This document shows positions 46,135-54,781 of a DNA stretch of 64,000 nt, piece after piece. Below the pieces are notes generated by a model. That model was given only the letters and a program-made list of their open reading frames with translations. It did no database searches and was not told the DNA's origin. Where the stretch lies: contig NZ_VNHJ01000010.1 in NCBI RefSeq assembly GCF_008124525.1, forward strand, positions 1 to 64,000, in the 5' to 3' direction. This DNA comes from Oceanicella actignis (GTDB lineage: Bacteria > Pseudomonadota > Alphaproteobacteria > Rhodobacterales > Rhodobacteraceae). Numbering within the stretch: position 1 is the first letter of the stretch; every line of letters starts with the position of its first letter. The position numbers and the translations under genes were made by a program.

Positions 46135-48621
46135 CTAGCGCGTCGTCGCGCCGCCGCCGGCCGCGGCGGCCTCCTCGTCCACCAGATCGGCGACGCGCCG
46201 CGCGGCGGCGCCGGCGATGCGCGCGCGCTCTTCGTCCGCGGCGCCGGCGGGCAGGTCCGGCAGGCGCACGGTGACCTCGCGCGCGGCGAAGCGGATGCCC
46301 TCCTTCTCGAACAGCTCGCGGATCTTCTGGTAGACCAGCTTGCGCGTCGTCCACTGGTCGCCGGGCCGGGTCATGTACTTGACGCGAATGATCATGGCGC
46401 TGTCCTCCATCTTGTAGACGCCCTGCGACTTGAGCGGCTGAAGGAACTTGCGCCCCTCGGTGGGATGCTGCAGCAGCTCCTGCCCCAGCTTCTTGATCAG
46501 CTTGCGCACGCGCTCGACGTCGGTGTCGTAGGTCAGGCGCAGCGGCAGCTTCATCATCACCCAGTCGCGCGAATAATTGGTCAGGTGGCGGATCTCGCCG
46601 AAGGGGATGGTGTGCAGCGCGCCCAGGTGATGGCGCAGCTGCATCGAGCGCACCGAGATCTTCTCGACCGTGCCCTTGACGTCGCCGACGTCGATGTATT
46701 CGCCCTTGCGGAAGGCGTCGTCGATCAGGAAGAACACCCCCGACAGGATGTCGCGCACCAGCGTCTGCGCGCCGAAGCCGATGGCCAGACCCACGATGCC
46801 GGCGCCCGCGAAGATCGGCGCGACGTTGAAGCCGAGCTCCGCCGCCGCCGTCAGCGCCACCGCGATGCCGATCACCACCAGGATCGCGCTGCGGAACAGG
46901 GGCAGCAGCGTGGCCAGTCGGCTGGCGGACGAGGCGCCGCCCTCGTCGCCGGGCGTGACCGGCACGTCGTCGGCCCCTTCCTCGGCGATCTTGCGGTCCA
47001 GCCAGATGCGCGCGGCGTGAAAGGCGATGTAGCCGAAGAACAGCGTGTCGAGCGTGTCGCCGAGGGCGTCGAGCCGGGCGTTGCGGTCGAAGATGTCGGG
47101 GCCGCCCCAGAAGCGGATGACCACATAGGCCCCCAGCCCCAGCGCGAACAGGCTGGCCGCGCGGCGGGCCAGGTCCTCGAAGCTGCGCAGGGGGTGGTTC
47201 TGAAGCGGCAGCGCGCGGCGCGGGGCGGTCGCCTGGGCGCGCGCGGGCGAGGGGCCGCCGCCTTCCTCGTCGCCGCCATCCCCGCCGCCATCCCCGCCCT
47301 CGCCCTCGGCCGTCTCGTCGCCGCTGGCATGGGCGGGCGCGGCGGCGGGCGGGGGCGCGGCGGCGGCCTCTTCGGCGTCGCGCCGCGCGGCGTCGGCGTT
47401 GATCGCGTCGCGCGCGCGCGCTCGGGCGAAGGCGCGCTCGACCGCGTAGACGATCAGCGCGTAGCAGATCAGCGACAGCATCAGCGCCAGCAGCGCGCCG
47501 CCCACCAGCGGCACCTCCTGGCGCAGGCCCATGATCGTGCGGAACGATTCCTCGGCCCACGCCGCCAGCACATAGGCCGTCGCCAGCGGCGCCCATGTCA
47601 GCGAGGCGAAAGAGGCCAGCCAGCTGACCTCGGACCGCCGCCGCCCGCCCAGGATCGCGTTCGACACCGCGCGCCGGTTGGTCCAGATCATGACCACGAT
47701 CAGCGCCGTCGCGACCAGGTTCATCGCGATGGTGACCAGCGCGTGCAGGTCCGTCGGCACGTCCATTTCCAGAAGCCAGGCGCAGAAGGCCTGTCCGGCG
47801 ATGCCGACGAAGGTCGCCGCCGACAGCCACAGATAGAGCCGGCGCGCATCCGCGTCCGAGATGGCCGGGATGCGGTAGTCGCTCAGATACGGGCTGACCG
47901 TCATGCGCCAGCCGGTGTCCACCAGCATGAACAGCGCATACGCCCCCAGGATCACCGCCCCCGTCGTCGCCGTGGGCGGATGGTCGCGCATCAGCGCAAA
48001 GCCCAGCCCGACCGCGACCACCAGGTTGATGGCGATCGCCGCCAGCGTGATCGCCATGCGCAGCGCCAGCACCGGCAGCTTGTCCGACAGCGCTTCGGGC
48101 CTGCGCCCGCGCTGGGCCGCGATCATGAGCGGGCGGAAGACGTAGACCGCCAGCACCACCACCACCGCGCGGCCGATCATCAGCAAGAGGATCGCCACCA
48201 GCGCCACGCCCGCGAAATAGCCCGGCTTGCCGTCGGGCGCCGCGCGCGCCAGCGCCCGCTCGATGTCCTCGAGGGCGGTCGGCGCGCGCGCCAGCATCCG
48301 CTCCAGCCTCTGGCGGAACACGCTCACCGTCTCGGTGGTGCGCGAGATGACCGACTCGGCGCCGTAATCGGCGAGCGTGCCGTATGCGGCCAGATCGGGC
48401 GGGCGGTTGGCCGCGTCGGGTTCGGCGGCGGGGCGCGACATCAGCGGCTCGGAAGCGGGCGCGGGCTGGGCCTCGGCCGCGCTGCGGGCGGCGCTCGGGA
48501 ACAGTTTCTCGTAGCTCAGGATCTGCGCCCCCGCCTGCGCGCCCCAAAGCGCCGCGGCGGCCAGCGCGAGGGCCAGCGCCAGCAGAAGGCGCGGCTTTCC
48601 GGCGGGACCTTGTGCGGACAT
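46135..48621 (-). CDS. Large mechanosensitive channel of the MscS family
   Basis: An 828-residue protein. A signal peptide (about 1-32) precedes a periplasmic region to 140, then about ten membrane helices, an acidic/glycine-rich cytoplasmic loop (about 430-480, with GDGGGDGGDEEGGG), and the conserved MscS pore and beta domain (about 600-780): FNVAPIFAGAGIVGLAIGFG, AQTLVRDILSGVFFLIDDAF and GEYIDVGDVKGTVEKISVR. It is larger than MscS and comparable with the mid-sized YbdG/YjeP-like proteins. It releases solutes on hypo-osmotic shock. Divergent from the glycan cluster. Confidence 0.92.
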   Translation of the reverse strand: MSAQGPAGKPRLLLALALALAAAALWGAQAGAQILSYEKLFPSAARSAAEAQPAPASEPLMSRPAAEPDAANRPPDLAAYGTLADYGAESVISRTTETVSVFRQRLERMLARAPTALEDIERALARAAPDGKPGYFAGVALVAILLLMIGRAVVVVLAVYVFRPLMIAAQRGRRPEALSDKLPVLALRMAITLAAIAINLVVAVGLGFALMRDHPPTATTGAVILGAYALFMLVDTGWRMTVSPYLSDYRIPAISDADARRLYLWLSAATFVGIAGQAFCAWLLEMDVPTDLHALVTIAMNLVATALIVVMIWTNRRAVSNAILGGRRRSEVSWLASFASLTWAPLATAYVLAAWAEESFRTIMGLRQEVPLVGGALLALMLSLICYALIVYAVERAFARARARDAINADAARRDAEEAAAAPPPAAAPAHASGDETAEGEGGDGGGDGGDEEGGGPSPARAQATAPRRALPLQNHPLRSFEDLARRAASLFALGLGAYVVIRFWGGPDIFDRNARLDALGDTLDTLFFGYIAFHAARIWLDRKIAEEGADDVPVTPGDEGGASSASRLATLLPLFRSAILVVIGIAVALTAAAELGFNVAPIFAGAGIVGLAIGFGAQTLVRDILSGVFFLIDDAFRKGEYIDVGDVKGTVEKISVRSMQLRHHLGALHTIPFGEIRHLTNYSRDWVMMKLPLRLTYDTDVERVRKLIKKLGQELLQHPTEGRKFLQPLKSQGVYKMEDSAMIIRVKYMTRPGDQWTTRKLVYQKIRELFEKEGIRFAAREVTVRLPDLPAGAADEERARIAGAAARRVADLVDEEAAAAGGGATTR

Positions 48622-48838
48622 GAGCGAATCTCCCAGGCTGCCGGCCGGGGCGCCGGCCCGTCACCATAAACCCGCAGGACGCGCGGCGCAGCGGGCGCGC
48701 GAGAAATTGACCGCGCGTGCGCGTGCGGCCGATCATGCCCGCGCGCGCAATGCGCCTTTCGCCGCGCCGCGCTTTTGGTGTAGCGTGGCCGCGCGTCCCG
48801 GCGAGGGGGATGCATGCAACGCCAGCCGGGATTGTGCA

Positions 48839-50236
48839 ATGGCAGCGACTTCGCGAGATGCCCGGGCGCCGGTCGCGCGTCGCGTGATGCTTTACAGTCA
48901 CGACACCTTCGGTCTTGGCCATCTGCGCCGCTCGCGCGCCATCGCGCAGGGGCTGGCGGCGGCCGCGCCGGACCTTGCGGCGCTGATCCTCACGGGCTCG
49001 CCCATCGCCGGGCGCTTCGACTTCGCCGACCGGGTGGACCATGTGCGCCTGCCCGGGGTCGTCAAGCTGCCCGACGGCGACTACGCCTCGCACAATCTGG
49101 GCCTGCCGCTGGACGAGACCGTGCGCCTGCGCGCCGCCATCATCCGCGCCGCCGACCAGGCCTTCGGCCCCGATCTTCTGATCGTGGACAAGGAGGCCTG
49201 GGGCTTTCGCAACGAGCTGGCCGAGACGCTCGAGGCCGCCTCGCGCCGCGGCGCGCGAATCGTTCTGGGCGTGCGCGACGTGCTGGACGAGCCCGCCGCC
49301 CTGGCCGCCGAATGGGCGCGCAAGGGCCATGCCGAGGCCATCGAGCGCTATTTCGACGAGATCTGGGTCTATGGCCTGCCGCAGATCTGCCGCCCGCTCG
49401 AGGGGTTGGGCCTGTCCGAGCGCGTGCGCGCGCGCATCCGCTACACCGGCTATCTGCGCCGCGACGCGCCCGAATGGCCGCCCGAGGTGGGCGTCACGGC
49501 GCCGGACGAGCCCTTCGTGCTGGTCATGACGGGCGGCGGCGGCGACGGCGAGATGCTGGTGGACTGGGCGCTGTCGGCCTACGAGGCCGATCCGACGCTG
49601 CGCCCGCATGCGGTCATCGTCTACGGCCCGTTCCTGGCGCCCGACCTGCGCGCGGCCTTCGACCGCCGCGCGGCGGCGCTGGGCGGGCGCGTGACCGCGA
49701 TCAGCTTCGATCCGCGCGTCGAGCGCCTGCAGGGCGAGGCGCAGGGCATCGTCGCCATGGGCGGCTACAACACTTTCTGCGAGATCCTGAGCCGCGACAA
49801 GCCGGCGGTGATCGTGCCGCGCGTGCGCCCGCGCAAGGAGCAGCTGATCCGCGCGCAGGCGGCGGCGCGTCTTGGGCTTGCGCGCATGCTCGTGCCCGAG
49901 GCCGAGGGGCGGCGCGATCCGGCGGTCATGGCGGCGGCGATCCGCGGCCTGGCCGACCAGCCGCGCCCGTCGGCGGCCGCGCCCGCGGGCATGCTCGACG
50001 GCCTCGACGCCATCATCCGCCTGGCGATTCCCCAGACCGGCGCCGCGTCCGGGGCGGCCGCGCCCCGGGGCGCGGCGACGGACCGCGCCGCCGGCCCCGC
50101 GCCCGATCTCGCGCCCGATCGCGCGCCCGATCGCGCAGATGTCGCCGATTGCGACCAGGCGCCCGCCGCCCCGCCAGCCGCGCCCCACGCCGCCGCGCCT
50201 CCCGCCGCAGCGCGCCGCGCCGCGGGCGGCGGTTGA
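48839..50236 (+). CDS. MurG-like glycosyltransferase (COG4671 type)
   Basis: A 465-residue GT-B enzyme. N-terminal motif MLYSHDTFGLGHLRRSRAIA, a central FVLVMTGGGGDGEM that starts the nucleotide-binding half, and the donor-site string GIVAMGGYNTFCEI with KEQLIRA. The C-terminal 70 residues are low complexity (Ala/Pro/Asp) and contain three 12-bp repeats. ATG 48839 was chosen where similarity begins; its ribosome-binding site is weak, and the upstream frame overlaps the mscS promoter area. First gene of a five-gene glycan cluster; it shares the GYNT/EQLIRA signature with the last gene. Confidence 0.82.
   Translation: MAATSRDARAPVARRVMLYSHDTFGLGHLRRSRAIAQGLAAAAPDLAALILTGSPIAGRFDFADRVDHVRLPGVVKLPDGDYASHNLGLPLDETVRLRAAIIRAADQAFGPDLLIVDKEAWGFRNELAETLEAASRRGARIVLGVRDVLDEPAALAAEWARKGHAEAIERYFDEIWVYGLPQICRPLEGLGLSERVRARIRYTGYLRRDAPEWPPEVGVTAPDEPFVLVMTGGGGDGEMLVDWALSAYEADPTLRPHAVIVYGPFLAPDLRAAFDRRAAALGGRVTAISFDPRVERLQGEAQGIVAMGGYNTFCEILSRDKPAVIVPRVRPRKEQLIRAQAAARLGLARMLVPEAEGRRDPAVMAAAIRGLADQPRPSAAAPAGMLDGLDAIIRLAIPQTGAASGAAAPRGAATDRAAGPAPDLAPDRAPDRADVADCDQAPAAPPAAPHAAAPPAAARRAAGGG
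50101..50136 (+). repeat. Three 12-bp tandem units in the glycosyltransferase tail
   Basis: Three consecutive copies of a GCCCGATCGCGC-type unit (first copy with one change) encode Ala-Pro-Asp-Leu/Arg repeats in the C-terminal tail. The length is in frame, so copy-number change would only lengthen or shorten the tail. Confidence 0.75.
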
Positions 50237-50273
50237 GCCGCGCGGCCGCGCGCATCGTCAAGCGCAGGGAATC

Positions 50274-51788
50274 ATGAGCAGTCCCGACCGTCCCGGCGCC
50301 CAGCCGCCGCAACCGATCGCCCCGTCGGCGCCCGACCCGGCGCCCCAGGCCCGGCCCGAGTCCGGCGGCCCCGCCCTGGCCGTCGTGGTCAAGGGCTATC
50401 CGCGTCTGTCCGAGACCTTCGTGGCGCAAGAGCTGGCCGCGCTCGAAGAGCGGGGCTTCGCCTTCGACATCTGGTCGCTGCGCCACCCCTACGACCCCAA
50501 GACCCATCCGCTGCATGCGCGGATCCGCGCGCGCCCGCGCTACCTGCCCGAATACCTGTATCAGGAGCCGCTGCGCGTGCTGCGCGCCCTGCGCCGCGCG
50601 CGCCGCCTGCCCGGCTTCGGGCGCGCGCTGCGGGTGTGGCTTGCCGATCTGCGGCGCGATCCGACTCCCAATCGCGGCCGACGCTTCGGCCAGGCCCTGG
50701 CGCTTGCGGCCGAGCTGCCCGAGAGCGTGCGCTTTCTCTACGCCCACTTCCTGCACACCCCCGCCTCGGTCGCCCGCTATGCGGCGCTGATGCGCGGGAT
50801 CGGCTGGGGCGTGTCGGCCCATGCCAAGGACATCTGGACGATTCCCGAATGGGAAAAGCGCGAAAAGCTGGCCGAGGCGCGCTTTTGCGTCACCTGCACC
50901 GGATCGGGGGCGGCGCATCTGCGCGCGCTGGCGCCCGATCCGGCGCGGGTGGGGCTGCTTTATCACGGGCTGGACCTGAGCCGCTTCCCGCCGCCGCCTG
51001 CGCGCGCCCCCCATGACGGGCCGCTGCAGCTGCTGTCGGTCGGGCGGCTGGTGGCCAAGAAAGGCTACGACGACCTTCTGGCCGCGCTGGCGCGCCTGCC
51101 GGCGGGGCTCGAGTGGCGGCTGACGCATGTCGGCGGCGGACCGCTGGCCGACAAGCTGGCCGCGCAGGCGCGCGCGCTGGGAATCGCCGGGCGCATCGCC
51201 TGGCTGGGAAAGCGCGACCAGACCGAGGTCGTCGCGCTGATGCGCAAGGCCGATCTGTTCGTGCTGCCCTCGAAGATCGCCGCCGACGGCGACCGCGACG
51301 GGCTGCCCAACGTGTTGATGGAGGCCGCCAGCCAGGAGCTGCCCATCCTCTCCACCCGCGTCTCGGCCATTCCCGAGTTCATAGAGGACGGCGTGCATGG
51401 CGCGCTGGTCCCGCCGGCCGACCCCGATGCGCTGGCCGCGGCGCTGGCGCGTCTTGCGGCCGATCCCGAGGAACGGGCGCGCATGGCCCGCGCGGCGCGC
51501 GCGCGCCTCGAAGCCGAGTTCGGCATGCAGGCGGGCATCGACGCGCTGGCCGCGCGGCTGGAGGCCGCCCTGGCCGAGGCCGAAGCGGGCGCGGCGCCGG
51601 GCGCGGGGCCGACGGGCGCGGCTCAAGGCGCGGGAACGGGCGCCGCGCCGGACGCCTCGGCGCCCGCCGATCGCGCCGCCGCATGGCCGCGGCCGGGCGG
51701 CCGCGCGGCGGGGCGGGCCGCGGGCGCGGGGGCCCAGGCCGCCGCCAGGCGCGCCGGCCGCGCCGCGCCGCCCGGAGGCCGGGCATGA
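50274..51788 (+). CDS. GT4-family glycosyltransferase
   Basis: A 504-residue GT-B retaining transferase. N-terminal VVVKGYPRLSETFVAQELAA (WsaF/colanic-acid-type start), YAHFLHTPASVARYAAL, then LLSVGRLVAKKGYDDLLAAL and the donor site DLFVLPSKIAADGDRDGLPN followed by VLMEAASQELPILSTRVSAI with the E-x7-E pattern. The last 90 residues are Ala/Pro/Gly-rich low complexity. An AGGGAATC ribosome-binding site precedes ATG 50274. It overlaps the next gene by ATGA. Confidence 0.92.
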   Translation: MSSPDRPGAQPPQPIAPSAPDPAPQARPESGGPALAVVVKGYPRLSETFVAQELAALEERGFAFDIWSLRHPYDPKTHPLHARIRARPRYLPEYLYQEPLRVLRALRRARRLPGFGRALRVWLADLRRDPTPNRGRRFGQALALAAELPESVRFLYAHFLHTPASVARYAALMRGIGWGVSAHAKDIWTIPEWEKREKLAEARFCVTCTGSGAAHLRALAPDPARVGLLYHGLDLSRFPPPPARAPHDGPLQLLSVGRLVAKKGYDDLLAALARLPAGLEWRLTHVGGGPLADKLAAQARALGIAGRIAWLGKRDQTEVVALMRKADLFVLPSKIAADGDRDGLPNVLMEAASQELPILSTRVSAIPEFIEDGVHGALVPPADPDALAAALARLAADPEERARMARAARARLEAEFGMQAGIDALAARLEAALAEAEAGAAPGAGPTGAAQGAGTGAAPDASAPADRAAAWPRPGGRAAGRAAGAGAQAAARRAGRAAPPGGRA

Positions 51789-52957
51789 GCGCGCGCCCCC
51801 GCATCGCCTTCTACGCGCCCCTCAAGCCGCCCGATCATCCCGATCCCTCGGGCGATCGGCGCATCGCGCGGCTGACGATGAAGGCGCTCGAGCGGGCGGG
51901 CTTCGCGCCCTTCCTCGCCTCGGATCTGCGCACGCTGGACATGGCGGGCGACGCGCGCGTGCAGGCCGCCCTGGCCGACGAGGCCGCGCTCGAGATCGAG
52001 CGCCTGCTCGAAGACCTTGCGCCCGCGCCGCCGGCGCTCTGGTTCACCTATCACTGCTATTACAAGGCCCCCGACCTGATCGGGCCGCATGTGGCGCGGG
52101 CGCTGGGCATCCCTTACGCCATCTCCGAGGCCAGCCACGCGCCCAGCCGCCGCGCCGGCGCCTGGTCGCGCTTCGCCCGCGAATCCGAGCGCGCCATCCG
52201 CGCCGCGGACGTGGTGTTCTGGACCACGCGGCGCGATCTGCCGGGGCTCGAGCGGCTCGAGGGCCGGCGCGGGCGCCTGGCGCATCTGCCCGCCTTCACC
52301 GAACTGCCCGCCGACGCCGACCCCAACCCCGACGCCGCCCCGGCGCGGCCCGTTCCGACCGGGCCGCTGCGGCTGCTGACCGTGGCGATGATGCGGCCGG
52401 GCGACAAGCTGGCCTCGTATCGGCTGCTGGCGCGCGCCCTGTCCTGGATCGAGGATCGCGACTGGCGGCTGACGGTGGTGGGCGACGGCCCGCTGCGCGC
52501 CGAGGTCGAGGCGATGTTCGCTCCCTATGGCGCGCGCGTCGCCTTCGCCGGCGTCGTGCGCGAGCGCGCGCGCCTGCGCCGCATCTACCGCGCGCATGAG
52601 CTGTTCCTGTGGCCCGGCGTCGGCGAGGGCGTGGGCATGGCCTATCTCGAGGCGCAGGCCGAGGGGCTGCCCTGTCTGGCCGAGCGCCGCCCGGGTCCGG
52701 CCGACGTGGTGCACGCCGCGCCCTTGCCCGAGCCCGGGCCGAACGGCGATCCCGGCCCCTTCGGCCGCGCCCTGCGCGCGCTGACCTCGGATCGCGCGGC
52801 GCTGGCGCGCATGGGCCGGCAGGCGCAGGCCGAAGTGGGGCGGCGCCACTCGCTCGACGCGGCGGCGGCGCTGCTGCGCGGCGCGCTGGCGCCGCTCGCG
52901 GCCGGGCGCGCGGGCGAAGGCGGGGCGGGCGGGGCGGAGGGCGGCCCATGCCCGTGA
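51785..52957 (+). CDS. Glycosyltransferase (GT4-like)
   Basis: A 390-residue GT-B enzyme. N-terminal RIAFYAPLKPPDHPDPSGDR, a central LTVAMMRPGDKLASYRLLA, WRLTVVGDGPLRAEVE, and the donor site ELFLWPGVGEGVGMAYLEAQ with AEGLPCLA. Start codon overlaps the previous stop (ATGA); its 3' end overlaps the phosphatase start by 10 bases. It is in the same operon as the other cluster genes. Confidence 0.88.
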   Translation: MSARPRIAFYAPLKPPDHPDPSGDRRIARLTMKALERAGFAPFLASDLRTLDMAGDARVQAALADEAALEIERLLEDLAPAPPALWFTYHCYYKAPDLIGPHVARALGIPYAISEASHAPSRRAGAWSRFARESERAIRAADVVFWTTRRDLPGLERLEGRRGRLAHLPAFTELPADADPNPDAAPARPVPTGPLRLLTVAMMRPGDKLASYRLLARALSWIEDRDWRLTVVGDGPLRAEVEAMFAPYGARVAFAGVVRERARLRRIYRAHELFLWPGVGEGVGMAYLEAQAEGLPCLAERRPGPADVVHAAPLPEPGPNGDPGPFGRALRALTSDRAALARMGRQAQAEVGRRHSLDAAAALLRGALAPLAAGRAGEGGAGGAEGGPCP

Positions 52958-53568
52958 TCGGCCTGTTGCGCCATTTCCCCACCGAATGGAACGCCCGCGG
53001 CCTGCTGCAGGGGCGCAGCGATCAGCCCCTGTCGGCCGACTCGCGCGCGGCGCTGGCGCGGCTGCGCCTGCCGCCGGCCTGGCGGGCGGCCCGGGTGGTG
53101 TCCTCGCCGCTGGCGCGCGCGCGCCAGACCGCCGAGGCGCTGAGCGAGACGGGCCCGCCGCGGCTCGACCCCGACCTGGTCGAGATGGATTTCGGCGCGT
53201 GGGAGGGTTGCGCGGGCGCGGCGTTGCTGGCCGATCCGCTCAGCGGCTATCGTCCGGTCGAGGAATGGGGGTGGGACTTCGCCCCGCCCGGCGGCGAGAC
53301 CCCGCGCGCCATGGCGCGCCGCCTGGCGCCGGCGCTGGCGCGCCTGGCCGCCGAGGCGGCCGAGGCGCCGCGCCTTGTGGTCGCGCATCGCGGGGTGATG
53401 CGCTGCATCCTGGCGCTGGCTTCGGGATGGCCCTATCGCGGCCCCGAGCCCTTTCGCATCAAGCGCGCGGCGGTCCATCCGGTGACGCTGGCCGATGACG
53501 GGCGTCCGCTGGCGTTCGGCGCGCCGGTCAAGCTGACGCCGCGCCTTGCGCCCGAGGCGGGCGCTTGA
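52948..53568 (+). CDS. Histidine phosphatase family protein
   Basis: A 206-residue branch-1 histidine phosphatase. The phospho-accepting motif is LRHFPTEWN (His in R-H; the usual Gly after it is Phe), followed by SSPLARARQTAEAL, the acid DLVEMDFGAWEG and VAHRGVMRCIL with the second His. Members act on sugar phosphates, phosphoglycerate derivatives or cobalamin intermediates. Sitting within a transferase operon (10-bp overlap before, 88 bp after), it probably removes phosphate from a sugar intermediate, as the glucosyl-phosphoglycerate phosphatase does in other bacteria. Substrate inferred only. Confidence 0.87.
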   Translation: MPVIGLLRHFPTEWNARGLLQGRSDQPLSADSRAALARLRLPPAWRAARVVSSPLARARQTAEALSETGPPRLDPDLVEMDFGAWEGCAGAALLADPLSGYRPVEEWGWDFAPPGGETPRAMARRLAPALARLAAEAAEAPRLVVAHRGVMRCILALASGWPYRGPEPFRIKRAAVHPVTLADDGRPLAFGAPVKLTPRLAPEAGA

Positions 53569-53656
53569 GGGCCGCTGCGCGCGCGGCGGCGGGGCGCGCA
53601 CGCCTCCGCGGCGGGGGGCGGACATGGCTTGGGCGGCGCGCCATCGGAGGAAGGGC

Positions 53657-54781
53657 ATGAGAGTCGCGTTGCTGGTCACGCATCTGATGGGGTCGGGGCA
53701 CCTTCAGCGCATGCTGGCGGTGGCGCGGGCGCTGGCGCGGGCGGGCGCGCGGCCGACGGTGATCTCGGGCGGGCGGCCGCTGGCGCATCTGGACGCGGGC
53801 GGAGTCGAGCTGATCCAGCTGCCGCCCGTCAGCGCCGACGGGCTCGACTACAAGACCCTGCTGGGGCCGGACGGGCGGCCGGCGGATGCGGCGCTGATGG
53901 CCGCGCGCCGCGCCGCCATCGCGCGCGCGCTGAGCGCGCCGCCCCCCGATGCGCTGGTGGTCGAGCTTTACCCTTTCGGGCGCCGCCAGCTGGCCGAAGA
54001 GTTCGAAGCCGCCATCGCGGCCATGGCGCCAGGCGCGCCGGTGTTCTGCTCGATCCGCGACGTGCTCGAGCCGCCCAGGAAGCCCGCCCGCGTGGCCTGG
54101 ACCATGGCGCGGCTGGAGCCGTTCCGCGCGATCCTGGCGCATGGCGATCCGGCGCTGACGCCGCTTTCGCTCAGCTGGCCCGAGGCCGACGCGCTGGCCG
54201 GCCGGCTGATCCACACCGGCTACGTCGCCGAGCCGCCGCCCCCCGCCGAGCCCGACGGCCCCGGCGCGGGCGAGGCGCTGGTGTCCGTGGGCGGCGGCGC
54301 GATCGGGCGCCGGCTGCTCGAGATGGCGGCGCTGGCGGCGCGCCGCTCGGCGCTGCGCTGGCGGCTGCTGGTGGGCGGCGCCGACGCGGCGGCCGAGGCC
54401 GCGCGGCTGGCGGCGCTGGGGCCGGCCCTGGCCGAGCCGGCGCGCCCCGATTACCGGCGGATGCTGGGGCGCGCGGCGGTGTCGGTCAGCCTGTGCGGCT
54501 ACAACACCGCCGTCGAGGCGGCGCTCAGCCCCACCCCCGCGCTGCTCGTGCCCATGGAGGAGGGCGGCGAGCGCGAGCAGCTGATCCGCGCCCGCGCCTT
54601 CGCCGGGCTCGAGGGGATCGAGGTGCTGCGCATCGGCGATCTGACGCCCGAGCGTCTGGCGCGCGCCGCCGAGGCCGCCGCCGCGCGCCCGCGCCGCCCG
54701 GCGCGGCTGGCCGCCGACGGCGCGGCGCGCGCCGCCGAAACCATTCTGGCCACCTGCGCGGGCGCGCGCGCTCAGGAATAG
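53657..54781 (+). CDS. MurG-like glycosyltransferase
   Basis: A 374-residue GT-B enzyme. N-terminal VALLVTHLMGSGHLQRMLAV, RPTVISGGRPLAHLD, a central EALVSVGGGAIGRRLLEM, and the donor site VSLCGYNTAVEAAL, PALLVPMEEGGEREQLIRAR. It shares the GYNT..E..PA..VP..EQLIRA pattern with the first gene of the cluster, so the two are paralogous. GGAGGAAGGG precedes the ATG. Its 3' end overlaps the opposing ABC permease by 10 bases. Confidence 0.85.
   Translation: MRVALLVTHLMGSGHLQRMLAVARALARAGARPTVISGGRPLAHLDAGGVELIQLPPVSADGLDYKTLLGPDGRPADAALMAARRAAIARALSAPPPDALVVELYPFGRRQLAEEFEAAIAAMAPGAPVFCSIRDVLEPPRKPARVAWTMARLEPFRAILAHGDPALTPLSLSWPEADALAGRLIHTGYVAEPPPPAEPDGPGAGEALVSVGGGAIGRRLLEMAALAARRSALRWRLLVGGADAAAEAARLAALGPALAEPARPDYRRMLGRAAVSVSLCGYNTAVEAALSPTPALLVPMEEGGEREQLIRARAFAGLEGIEVLRIGDLTPERLARAAEAAAARPRRPARLAADGAARAAETILATCAGARAQE

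Noticed and set aside
46465-48669. 734-codon plus-strand frame opposite the MscS channel gene
   Set aside because: Antisense shadow; the minus strand encodes a signal peptide, membrane helices and the MscS signature.
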